A stretch of 64,000 nt of DNA from Verrucomicrobiales bacterium. Its GTDB lineage: Bacteria > Verrucomicrobiota > Verrucomicrobiia > Verrucomicrobiales > V1-33. The translations under genes and the position numbers were made by a program. Below the pieces are notes generated by a model. The model did no database searches. It saw only the letters and a list, made by a program, of their open reading frames with translations, and was not told the DNA's origin. Location: contig JAGNEJ010000001.1 in the NCBI GenBank assembly GCA_018003315.1, forward strand, positions 62,001 to 126,000, written 5' to 3'. This document shows positions 44,031-52,343 of the stretch, piece after piece (position 1 is the first letter of the stretch; every line of letters begins with the position of its first letter).

Positions 44031-47000
44031 ATGACTCCAGAACTGCTTCATTCCCGTCTCGGCCGCGCCGCAAAGAGGCTGCGGCGGTCGCGCTTCCTGC
44101 AGTGGCTATGCGCGGGAGCAGCCCTGGCGGCGGCGGTGCTGTTGGTGGCGCTGCTGGCTGATGCCTGGTGGCACTTTGGTTCCGGGGGACGCTGGATTGC
44201 TTTTGGATTGACGGTGACGCCGGTGGTCGCGGGTCTGGTGCTGGCCGTGTGGCACGGGCGAACAACGCTGACATCGGAAGCGATGGCCCGCCGGATCGAG
44301 TCGGAAAGTCCAGAGCTTGGGGCAAGAAATGCGCTGATCAACGCGGTGCAGTTCGACCTGGAACTGGCGGACCGGCAAACACTGCGCAGTGCGGTTTTCG
44401 CGGAAGTGCAGGATCCCTTCCGGGGCGTCAACTGGGGGGCGGTTTTTCAATGGAAAGCGCTGCGGCGGCTGGGAATCGGACTGGCAGGTGCGGGCGGACT
44501 GTTGGCGCTCTGGGCGACGGCGAGCCCAAATCACTTTTCCAATTCCGCGGCCCGGATTTTCCTGCCGGCCAGCGACATTGCGCCTCTGACGCGCACCCGC
44601 ATTCAAGATGTCACGCCGGGGCGGAACGCCCGGGTGGTGCATGAGGGGGAATTCAAAGTGCAGGCGAAGCTGGCAGGAACCGTGCCGTTTCAAGCCTGGG
44701 TGCATTTCCGGGAACCGGGTGCCGACTGGCAGAAGGCGCCGATGCATTTCGAGCGCACCGAAACAGAAACCCGGATCGACTTTTCCTGGGTCAGGCTGGT
44801 GCAGCCAATGGAGTGGTTCATTGAGGCGGGCGATGCCCGGACGCCGGGCTGGCAGGTGGAGATCCGGCCCCGAACCGTCGTGCGAAAACAGTCCGCAGAA
44901 ATCGAACCCCCCGCCTACACCCGGCGGGGCATGGAGCGGCGGGCGAATGGCAGTCCGCTCACCGGAATCCTGCCCGGTTCCCGCGTGAGCCTGGAAATAG
45001 AATTCAGCGCGGGAGTCAAGGAACTGCGCGCCACCGATGAACGCAACGCCACCCTGACAACCACCCGGCTCTCCAACAATGTCTGGCGGGTGGAGTGCGG
45101 AACGCTCTCCGGAACCAAAACCGCAACGCTGCAACTCACCGACGTGGACGACTATCATGATGCGGTGTCGATCCCCTTGGGCACGGAGCCGGATGCGGTG
45201 CCGGTCATCACCATTTCCCAGCCGGAGGAAGGGCGGCTGCTAACCGCAGACCGCGCAAGCGTGCTTCCGCTCCGATTCAAGATCACGGACAATTACGGAC
45301 TGGCCAAAGCCGGAATTTTCCGGACCGATGAACATTCCCAGGATGGCGAACTGGTCGAGAATTTCCCCGCTGCAGCGGGGTCTGTGAATCTGGAAATGAC
45401 CGCGGGCATTCCCCTGGCAAAATTTGCCACGGAAGGCGCGGACCGGATCACCTTTGTCATTGTGGCCACAGATGCCAACAACCTCACCGGCCCCGGGCGT
45501 GCGGTGTCGCGTCCGCTGGTGGTGAATCTGGCGAGTGCCGGTGACCTGACGCGGCTGGCACAGCAGGCACGGGAGGATTTTCAGTCCGGACTGAAAAAAT
45601 TGATCGAGGGACAAACGGCGAACCTGAAGGAAACCCGCCATACCCAGCAGAGAAACCGGGTGGAAGGCACAACGCCGGGGTTCAATCAGGCCGCGGTGTC
45701 GCCGCTGCTGGCCCGGCAGGCAGCGCTGGGTGAGTCTGCGGCGCGGCTCGCTGCGTTGGGAGAGAAAATGGCGGGACTTCTGGCATCAGAATTAAAGTGC
45801 CTGGTGCAGAACGAAATGCAGGGGGCGATCCTGGCGCTGCGCAATGGTGTTTCTGCAACGACACTGGAAGAACGCGGAAAATTCCTCGACCAGGCGGCGG
45901 CGCTGGAAACGCAAATCCTGGCCCGGCTCCTGGGCGCTCCAGACCGGATGACCGCGGAGGCAGACGATGCCAAAATCCGCGACCTGCTCGCCGGCGTGGG
46001 CGACCTGCTCAAACAGCAGCGCATCCTGACAAAAGAAACGGATGCCGCAATGGAGGCAGCACTGGTGGCGCTGGCCGCCAGGCAGGACCGGCTGGCGGAC
46101 CAGTCCCTGAAAGTTAGGGAACAACTGGAGCGCGACAGCAAGGACGCTTCCGCAGGCGATGCGAAATTTCGCGAACACCTGAGCAGAGCCTGGGTCATGA
46201 TGAACGACCTGAAGGTGTATGAAGACATGCTGACCGCAGCGGAAGAAATCGAAAACAGGAAGCGGGATGACGGCCTCCGGATGCAGCATCGCGTCGAGAA
46301 CAGCCTGGTGCAGGTGCTCAAATTGTTGAACGAATGGCAGTTTGCCGAAGCCAAGGAGCTGGCGCAGGAAGCCAGGGATGACCTCAAGACGCTTTCCGAA
46401 AATCTGACCAAGCTGGAGCAGATGCAGCAGGAGATCGTGGAAAAAAGCCGGGAAATGGCGCGACGTGCGGAATTCCGTCCGGAAGACGCGGCCGCGGCGG
46501 ACCAGATCGCCCAGCAGCGGGAAGCGATGAAGCAGATGCTGGAGAAAATGCTCACCGACATGCATGCGCTGCCGGATTTGAATCCCTCCAATGAATTGAA
46601 GTCCGAACTGGTGAGCATTTTCGAGGATGTAATCCAGGCGGACCGCGAGGCCGTGGAGCGGGAGGAAAAGAAGCCGACAGAGATCGCCGTGCAGAAGGAG
46701 GAAAGTCTGCTGACTGCGCTGGATGAAGCCCAGAAGCGGGCGGAGGAGATGGAGCACTGGCTGCCCAGCACCGCGGAGGCGGAAAAATGGCTTTTGGAAA
46801 ATTTCGACAAATCCGAGCTGCCGCAGATTCCCAACATCCCCCTGCAGGAACAGATGGAGGACCTGGTGGGGGATTTGTTGAAAGAGCAGGAAACCATGGA
46901 CCAGGAAGTGCAGGATGCGGCGTCGAATCAGGCGCTGCAGCAGAACGTCAACGGCTGGGATGTGCGCGACGGGCCGATGCCGGGATTCGGCAACAATGGA

Positions 47001-47654
47001 AAGTCCGGCAACGAACGTCCCAACGACAACGAAATGACCGGACGCTCCAGCGGCGGACGGGAAGGCAAAAGCAACGGCGAAATGGTGGGCAACGACACCA
47101 AGGACTTGGAGGGGCGTGAAACCGAAGTGCGCCGCACCAATGATCCCATGCAGCAGGGCAAGGTGGGCGACAATTCCCAGATCAGCGATGCCAAAGCCAC
47201 CGGCGGAGGCAAGGCTGGCGGCTTCAGCAACGGCGTGGCGATGGATGGCGAGGCCCCGCGCCGACAGGCCGCCGCACCCAGCCGCGAAACGACCGATGCC
47301 GCCGCGGCAGCCCAGGCAATGCTGGCGGAAAAAACCGCCCGAACGGCCACGCAGGCCAAACTGCTTTACCTGCCCAGCCAGGGGGTGAACGAAGTGGCGA
47401 AGCTCATGGACGAATCCGCCCGGGCGCTCAAGGCGGGACGGCTCAGCGAATACGGTTCGCTGCACCGGAAAATTGTGGCGAAACTAAAATCCATCCAGGA
47501 CGGCATGGGCAGCGGTGAAGTGGTGAGCATGCCAAACGCCGATGCGGTGCGGCAGCAGGAAAAGCAGCTGCTGGGCGGTTACGAAGGGGAGGCTCCCGAC
47601 GCCTACAAGGACCGGGTGGCGGACTATTACAAGGCGCTGACCGACGAACCATGA
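44031..47654 (+). CDS. Large membrane protein with long coiled coil (DUF4175-like architecture)
   Basis: A 1207-residue protein. Two N-terminal membrane helices (about 24-46 and 56-74) and a third near 140-160 are followed by a beta-rich region (about 180-500), an extensive coiled coil (about 510-950, Glu/Lys/Ala rich), a Gly/Asn/Ser-rich low-complexity stretch (about 970-1080) and a helical C-terminus. The layout is like the DUF4175-type proteins that lie in MoxR/vWA clusters, but I could not confirm the family. It starts the operon 44031-51808 and overlaps the next gene by 4 bp. The leader has no Shine-Dalgarno and begins right behind the attC-like site. Confidence 0.7.
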   Translation: MTPELLHSRLGRAAKRLRRSRFLQWLCAGAALAAAVLLVALLADAWWHFGSGGRWIAFGLTVTPVVAGLVLAVWHGRTTLTSEAMARRIESESPELGARNALINAVQFDLELADRQTLRSAVFAEVQDPFRGVNWGAVFQWKALRRLGIGLAGAGGLLALWATASPNHFSNSAARIFLPASDIAPLTRTRIQDVTPGRNARVVHEGEFKVQAKLAGTVPFQAWVHFREPGADWQKAPMHFERTETETRIDFSWVRLVQPMEWFIEAGDARTPGWQVEIRPRTVVRKQSAEIEPPAYTRRGMERRANGSPLTGILPGSRVSLEIEFSAGVKELRATDERNATLTTTRLSNNVWRVECGTLSGTKTATLQLTDVDDYHDAVSIPLGTEPDAVPVITISQPEEGRLLTADRASVLPLRFKITDNYGLAKAGIFRTDEHSQDGELVENFPAAAGSVNLEMTAGIPLAKFATEGADRITFVIVATDANNLTGPGRAVSRPLVVNLASAGDLTRLAQQAREDFQSGLKKLIEGQTANLKETRHTQQRNRVEGTTPGFNQAAVSPLLARQAALGESAARLAALGEKMAGLLASELKCLVQNEMQGAILALRNGVSATTLEERGKFLDQAAALETQILARLLGAPDRMTAEADDAKIRDLLAGVGDLLKQQRILTKETDAAMEAALVALAARQDRLADQSLKVREQLERDSKDASAGDAKFREHLSRAWVMMNDLKVYEDMLTAAEEIENRKRDDGLRMQHRVENSLVQVLKLLNEWQFAEAKELAQEARDDLKTLSENLTKLEQMQQEIVEKSREMARRAEFRPEDAAAADQIAQQREAMKQMLEKMLTDMHALPDLNPSNELKSELVSIFEDVIQADREAVEREEKKPTEIAVQKEESLLTALDEAQKRAEEMEHWLPSTAEAEKWLLENFDKSELPQIPNIPLQEQMEDLVGDLLKEQETMDQEVQDAASNQALQQNVNGWDVRDGPMPGFGNNGKSGNERPNDNEMTGRSSGGREGKSNGEMVGNDTKDLEGRETEVRRTNDPMQQGKVGDNSQISDAKATGGGKAGGFSNGVAMDGEAPRRQAAAPSRETTDAAAAAQAMLAEKTARTATQAKLLYLPSQGVNEVAKLMDESARALKAGRLSEYGSLHRKIVAKLKSIQDGMGSGEVVSMPNADAVRQQEKQLLGGYEGEAPDAYKDRVADYYKALTDEP

Positions 47655-49723
47655 TGCACGGGCCGGTCCACAGAAAAACGCCCGCGTCCGCCGCCGCTTC
47701 GCAAAGCCTCCGCGCACTGCTGGCAGCAGCGCTGTGGCTGCTTGGACACGTTCCGGGTGCAGCCGCAGAATGGCATGTGAAGGGAGCGCCATTCCGTGCG
47801 GCAGTCCGGCTGGAAAAACCGCCGCAATCCCCCGCTTTCGGCATTGCGCTGGAAGTGCCCGAATTTGGCTTTACCCGCCCGGACATGGGCGACCTGACCC
47901 TGACCGACACCTCCGGAACCGCGCTGCCGCTGGCCCGGCTGTGGCGCGGCGAGGGATCAAAACTGCTGCTGGCGGCGAAGGAAATTCCGGCCAGCGGGGC
48001 CTGGCTGTATTTCGGCGGACCGCGGTCGGTGAAGTCGGAAAACTGGAATCCCAAACTCAGTCTGCTCATGGAAACGCGCAGCCTGACTCGCACCGATCTG
48101 AAATTTGAAACGTCGGCGGAATGGAACCGCGGCTGGGAGTCCGGCAAACCACTGGGCATGGCATTTGTGGAACAAATCAACCTGGCGGGAAATTCCCTGG
48201 GAGAGGACGAAAATTTCCTGGCAAAATTCACCGGAACACTCCGTGCGCAGGGTTCGGCGCCGGAGGAAACGATGTTTTACACTCAGTCGTCGGATGCCTC
48301 GTTCATCGAGGCCAATGGCCGTCCGATTTTCTCCTGGCCGGGAGCCCATGCGGCCAACGCCAATGCCGGCACCGCTCCGACTGGAAAAATCGAAACCGGT
48401 CCGCGGCCGGTCGATCTGGTTTATCGCCACGCCAAATTTGCCAATAGCCAGGCGGTGATGCTGCTGGGCTGGAAGCGCGGCAAAATGGAGCCGGTGCCCG
48501 CATCCGCCTGGCACCATCCTGGACGGGCGTCGGTGGAAAAACTGGAGGAGGCCCAAGGACGTCCGGTGCCCCTGCCGCGCGGGACCATTCATTCCTATCT
48601 GGGCTATGCCGACGCCTGGCTTTATGATGTGGAACTGTCACTGCCTCCCGCTGATTTGTCAGGATGGGAGGTGCAGTGGTCCTTTGATGACGGAGCCGTG
48701 CTGTCGGGGCCGACCTGCCGCCGCATTCTGCCGACGGGGAATTCCGCACTGATCACGGTGAGCTTGAAAAAAGACGGCGAAGCCATCAAGGGGCTGAAGC
48801 GCGTTGATTTTACCGTGACTCCAAAAGCGGCCTCGATCAACCATCCTGAAGATGTGGCCAATTATCTGAAATGGCTGCGAACGGTGGAGGCATACCTGCT
48901 TTCCACCGCTTCGCTCCGGGCGGTGTTTCCCTTTCTCAAGGATTTTGGCGACGACGCACTGGTGGGCGGCTACGGGGTGGCGCTGGCGGCGAAACTTCCG
49001 GAGACGGATCCCCTGTGGATCGAGGCGCAGGTGGCGCGACTGCGCGCCCAAGCCCAGGGGAATCCGGCGCAGGCTCTGGCCGAATTGAAAGCACTGCCCG
49101 GCGAGATGCGGCGCAAATACGCGGAACGACTGGGGCTGCTCGAAATTGACCTTCGCACTTTCAGACAGCGGGACCCCGGGCTGCCGGAATTGGTGAAGAA
49201 TTTTGTCTTTGAATTCAAGAACGGCAGCGCTGCAAAACTCGCACAAATCCGGCTGGGTGACTGGCATCGGCTTCAGGGAAATTTCGCCGAAGCGGTGGCG
49301 CAGTATCAGGCAGTGGAAAAGGCGGGCACCGACGAAACGGAAGCTCGGAAGCTGCCGGTGCAGGACCGCGCCTACGCCCTGGAAATTTCCAACCTCATCG
49401 ACGCCGGTCAGCGCGACCCCGCGGAGGCCAAAATGCTGGAATGGGAACGGGTGCATCCGATGGCAAAACTGGGCACCGATTTCCTGCTGCTGCGCGGGCG
49501 GGTGCACATGCTGTTTGGCCGCTGGAACGCCGCCATGCTGGAGTTTGAATCCTTCGCCAGCCTCAATCCCGACAGCCCCTATCAAATCGATCTCGACTAC
49601 TACGGCGCCCACTGCCGCGCCAGCCTCGGAAAAACCGACGAGGCCAAGGCCATCTGGAAAGCGATTGCCGCCAAATTTCCCAACCATCCCCTGGCCGCCA
49701 AAAGCCGGGAATTAAGCCAATGA
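47651..49723 (+). CDS. Exported TPR-type protein in the FHA-MoxR operon
   Basis: A 690-residue exported protein: signal peptide (SLRALLAAALWLLGHVPGAAA), then a beta-rich N-terminal part (about 40-390; LYFGGPRSVKSENW, FYTQSSDASFIEANGRPIF) that looks like PA14/CBM-type sheet structure, and a helical C-terminal half (about 400-690) with TPR-like units such as LGDWHRLQGNFAEAVAQYQA, RVHMLFGRWNAAMLEFESF and CRASLGKTDEAKAIWKAI. It is translationally coupled to both neighbours by 4-bp overlaps. No enzyme motif is seen. A scaffold or envelope role together with its operon partners is likely but unproven. Confidence 0.68.
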   Translation: MMHGPVHRKTPASAAASQSLRALLAAALWLLGHVPGAAAEWHVKGAPFRAAVRLEKPPQSPAFGIALEVPEFGFTRPDMGDLTLTDTSGTALPLARLWRGEGSKLLLAAKEIPASGAWLYFGGPRSVKSENWNPKLSLLMETRSLTRTDLKFETSAEWNRGWESGKPLGMAFVEQINLAGNSLGEDENFLAKFTGTLRAQGSAPEETMFYTQSSDASFIEANGRPIFSWPGAHAANANAGTAPTGKIETGPRPVDLVYRHAKFANSQAVMLLGWKRGKMEPVPASAWHHPGRASVEKLEEAQGRPVPLPRGTIHSYLGYADAWLYDVELSLPPADLSGWEVQWSFDDGAVLSGPTCRRILPTGNSALITVSLKKDGEAIKGLKRVDFTVTPKAASINHPEDVANYLKWLRTVEAYLLSTASLRAVFPFLKDFGDDALVGGYGVALAAKLPETDPLWIEAQVARLRAQAQGNPAQALAELKALPGEMRRKYAERLGLLEIDLRTFRQRDPGLPELVKNFVFEFKNGSAAKLAQIRLGDWHRLQGNFAEAVAQYQAVEKAGTDETEARKLPVQDRAYALEISNLIDAGQRDPAEAKMLEWERVHPMAKLGTDFLLLRGRVHMLFGRWNAAMLEFESFASLNPDSPYQIDLDYYGAHCRASLGKTDEAKAIWKAIAAKFPNHPLAAKSRELSQ

Positions 49724-50406
49724 AACACACCGCCATTCTTTTGTCAGGGCTGCTGATGACCGCCGCCGCTGTTGCCCAGTCTGACCGGCTTTACACCCGG
49801 ACGGAAGCAACCGATGTCGGGGGCCTGAAAGGCCGACTCGAATCTGGAACACTCACCCATGCCATCGCCGTGGACCAGCGTTTGCAAAAGGTGTTTCTGG
49901 CCGAGCTGGACGGCGCCGGAAGGGAATTCAATTTCACCCGCCTGCCGACGGCCAAATATGATCTGGTGCTCGTGACTGCTGACGGCCGGGTCTGCGAAGG
50001 GATCGCCCGTGAAGGAATGAAACTCGAAGACATCGACCCGGCCAGCGCCGCCAACCTCCGAACTCGGATTGGCAAAGCGGATGCGTTCTTCAACCAGAGC
50101 AAGGTGCACCGGGTGATCGTCGGCGAAGACCGGGCGTGGATTTTCGTGGAACGGGTGCGGGACAAGCTGATTTTGAAACAGTCGGGCGAAGAGCTTCCGG
50201 CCAGCCTGCGGCGGTTGGAAATTGCCGAACTCCGCAAGGCGTCCGATGACTGGCAGATGGTCCATACGCGCCACGTCTACCGCGAGGAAATCCCCCGCGG
50301 GCAGAGCACCGGTTTTTTCAAACACGCCTATCTTTCCGCACTGGGAAACATCCGCATCACAGGAGGTGTCAAGGATCTGGGTGCGGTGAGCATTCCCCGT
50401 GAATGA
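49720..50406 (+). CDS. Small secreted protein of the FHA-MoxR operon
   Basis: A 228-residue protein with a clear signal peptide (MKHTAILLSGLLMTAAAVAQ). The mature part starts with a short beta domain (LESGTLTHAIAVDQ...FTRLPTAKYDLVLVTADGRVCEG) resembling a carboxypeptidase-regulatory/transthyretin-like fold, then a mixed alpha/beta region. I do not recognise a family. It is coupled to the preceding gene through a 4-bp overlap and lies 55 bp before the FHA-MoxR gene. Confidence 0.62.
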   Translation: MKHTAILLSGLLMTAAAVAQSDRLYTRTEATDVGGLKGRLESGTLTHAIAVDQRLQKVFLAELDGAGREFNFTRLPTAKYDLVLVTADGRVCEGIAREGMKLEDIDPASAANLRTRIGKADAFFNQSKVHRVIVGEDRAWIFVERVRDKLILKQSGEELPASLRRLEIAELRKASDDWQMVHTRHVYREEIPRGQSTGFFKHAYLSALGNIRITGGVKDLGAVSIPRE

Positions 50407-50461
50407 GCTGCCGCAACGGTGATTTTGTTGTTCCCTCCGCTGATTCTCTGCTTCTTGTCAC

Positions 50462-51808
50462 ATGCCACAATTGCGCTCCATCAACGGCCCCCAGCAAGGG
50501 ATCCTATTTCCGGTGACTGCCGCGGAATTCCGCATTGGGCGGGAACCGGGCTTCGATCTGGTGCTCAACGAATCCAGCGGAGCCTCGCGGCATCACGCCA
50601 GCATCCGCCAATTGGATGGCCAATGGCTTTTGCAGGACCATCAGAGCACCAACGGAACCAGAGTGAACGGGCAGCGGGTCGAAACCCGGATTCTGAAACC
50701 GGGGGACGATCTTGAAATTGGCGATTTCCATTTCGTTTTTGAATCCGGAGCAGCAAGTCCGGCGCAGGGTGCCGCCGTGACTCCACCGGCGCATGCTGCC
50801 GAAGAAGACGCGATGCAGCACCGCGTGCGAGCGATGCGGGACAAGATGGAAGCGATCAGTCAGGAACTTTCCAAGGTGATCATCGGACAGAAGGACATCG
50901 TGCGGCAACTGCTGATGGCGATCATTTCCAACGGACATGTGCTCATGGTTGGCCTGCCGGGGCTGGCGAAGACGCTGATGATTTCGACGCTCTCGCGCAT
51001 CCTGGATCTCAACTTCTGCCGCATTCAGTTTACGCCGGACCTGATGCCCTCCGACATTACCGGAACCGACGTGCTGGAGGTGGAGGAAAAGTCGGGACAG
51101 AAGGTGTTCCGGTTCATCAAGGGCCCGGTTTTCACCAACATTCTGCTGGCGGATGAAATCAACCGCACTCCACCCAAAACCCAGGCAGCCCTGCTGGAGG
51201 CGATGCAGGAACACAAGGTGACCGCCGCCGGCCAGACCTATCCGCTCATCCCGCCGTTCTTTGTGCTGGCCACGCAGAACCCGCTCGAACAGGAAGGCAC
51301 CTATCCCCTGCCGGAAGCGCAGCTCGACCGCTTCATGTTCAGCATTTTCATCGACTATCCGGACGAGGCGGATGAGGAGCGCATTGCCAAAGTCACAACG
51401 ATGCGCCGCAGCGTTCCGTTGAACAAAGTGATGACCGGCCATGACATCCTGGAAGTGCAGGCGGTGCTGAACGAACTGCCCATTTCCGACCACGTCGTGA
51501 AGTATGCCACCCGCCTGGCCCGCGCCACGCGCCCTGGCAACAAATGGGCTCCGGAATTTGTGGGCCGGTGGCTGCACTGCGGCGCTGGACCGCGGGCCAC
51601 GCAGTACCTGGTCATCGCCGCCAAGGCCCGCGCCGTCCTCGACGGACGCCTGCTCGTCAACTGCACCGATGTGCGCGAGAGCGCCCGGCCGGTGCTGCGC
51701 CACCGCCTGTTCACCAATTTTTCCGCCGACGCCGAAGGCATCACCACGGACAAGATCGTGGAGATGCTGCTGAAGGAAGTGCCCGAACCCGGCGAGAAGG
51801 ACTATTGA
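50462..51808 (+). CDS. FHA domain-MoxR AAA+ ATPase fusion
   Basis: A 448-residue protein that joins two modules. Residues about 5-93 form a forkhead-associated domain (FRIGREPGFDLVLNE, SRHHASIRQ, QSTNGTRVNGQRVE), which binds phosphothreonine peptides. After an Ala/Pro linker, residues about 120-448 are a MoxR AAA+ ATPase: GQKDIVRQLLMAIISNGHVL, Walker A GLPGLAKT, FTPDLMPSDITG, Walker B ILLADEINRTPPKTQ, FFVLATQNPLEQEGTYPLPEAQLDRFMF. MoxR proteins are chaperone-like factors for vWA-domain partners, but the usual DUF58 and vWA genes are absent here. The fusion suggests that a Ser/Thr kinase recruits or controls the ATPase. The stop overlaps the convergent sufE gene. Confidence 0.88.
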   Translation: MPQLRSINGPQQGILFPVTAAEFRIGREPGFDLVLNESSGASRHHASIRQLDGQWLLQDHQSTNGTRVNGQRVETRILKPGDDLEIGDFHFVFESGAASPAQGAAVTPPAHAAEEDAMQHRVRAMRDKMEAISQELSKVIIGQKDIVRQLLMAIISNGHVLMVGLPGLAKTLMISTLSRILDLNFCRIQFTPDLMPSDITGTDVLEVEEKSGQKVFRFIKGPVFTNILLADEINRTPPKTQAALLEAMQEHKVTAAGQTYPLIPPFFVLATQNPLEQEGTYPLPEAQLDRFMFSIFIDYPDEADEERIAKVTTMRRSVPLNKVMTGHDILEVQAVLNELPISDHVVKYATRLARATRPGNKWAPEFVGRWLHCGAGPRATQYLVIAAKARAVLDGRLLVNCTDVRESARPVLRHRLFTNFSADAEGITTDKIVEMLLKEVPEPGEKDY

Positions 51809-52254
51809 GCGGCACGCTCAAGGTCCAGCCAGTGCTGCACCGCGACCTTCATTCGCCCCAGCAGGTAATAGACGGTCCGGCTGCGCAGCCGCACCAAATC
51901 CGCTCCCACGATTTGCGGCACGATTTCCGCGGGCACAGCCAGAATCTCCCTGGCCGGGGCTCCATTGAGACCCTGACATAAAATGGCGGTCATGGCCCTC
52001 GTCAGAGTCTGCACCTGCGGACCGAGTGCGACGCGGAACTGCACCCTTTGTCCGTGGGAAATGTTCAGAAACACTCCCACTGTGTCCGAACACTCCGTGT
52101 CCCTGCGCACCTCCTCCAGGACGAAGGTTTCAGTTTCCGCTGGGGCGTGATGGGGTGCCTGGTCGGCAAAGCTGATGAGCAATTCCCGCCGCTCCGATTC
52201 TGCGAGGCCGGAAAAGAGGCGAATGATTTCCTGCAGCGGCGGCGGAAAGACCAT
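51802..52254 (-). CDS. sufE: SufE-type Fe-S cluster assembly sulfur acceptor
   Basis: A 150-residue protein of the SufE/CsdE family, which takes sulfur from the cysteine desulfurase SufS. It has LQEIIRLFSGLAESERRELLISFAD at the N-terminus, a beta segment in which Cys55 (RDTECSDTVGVFLNIS) takes the place of the acceptor Cys, and the terminal helices FRVALG...LCQGLNGAPAREILAVPAEI and LRSRTVYYLLGRMKVAV. In most SufE proteins the Cys is in 'GC.S.vWl'; here ECSDTVGVFL has lost the Gly and Trp. ATG 52254 is preferred; the open frame upstream (to 52347) adds 31 unlikely residues. No suf genes are adjacent. Confidence 0.8.
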   Translation of the reverse strand: MVFPPPLQEIIRLFSGLAESERRELLISFADQAPHHAPAETETFVLEEVRRDTECSDTVGVFLNISHGQRVQFRVALGPQVQTLTRAMTAILCQGLNGAPAREILAVPAEIVPQIVGADLVRLRSRTVYYLLGRMKVAVQHWLDLERAAQ

Positions 52255-52343
52255 GGTTCTGATGTTGATTGCGCCACCCTGACAAATCCACCGGTTTCCG
52301 GATGGCGGCAGTCGCGCTGTGGTTCTGGACACTTCCTCGCCGT

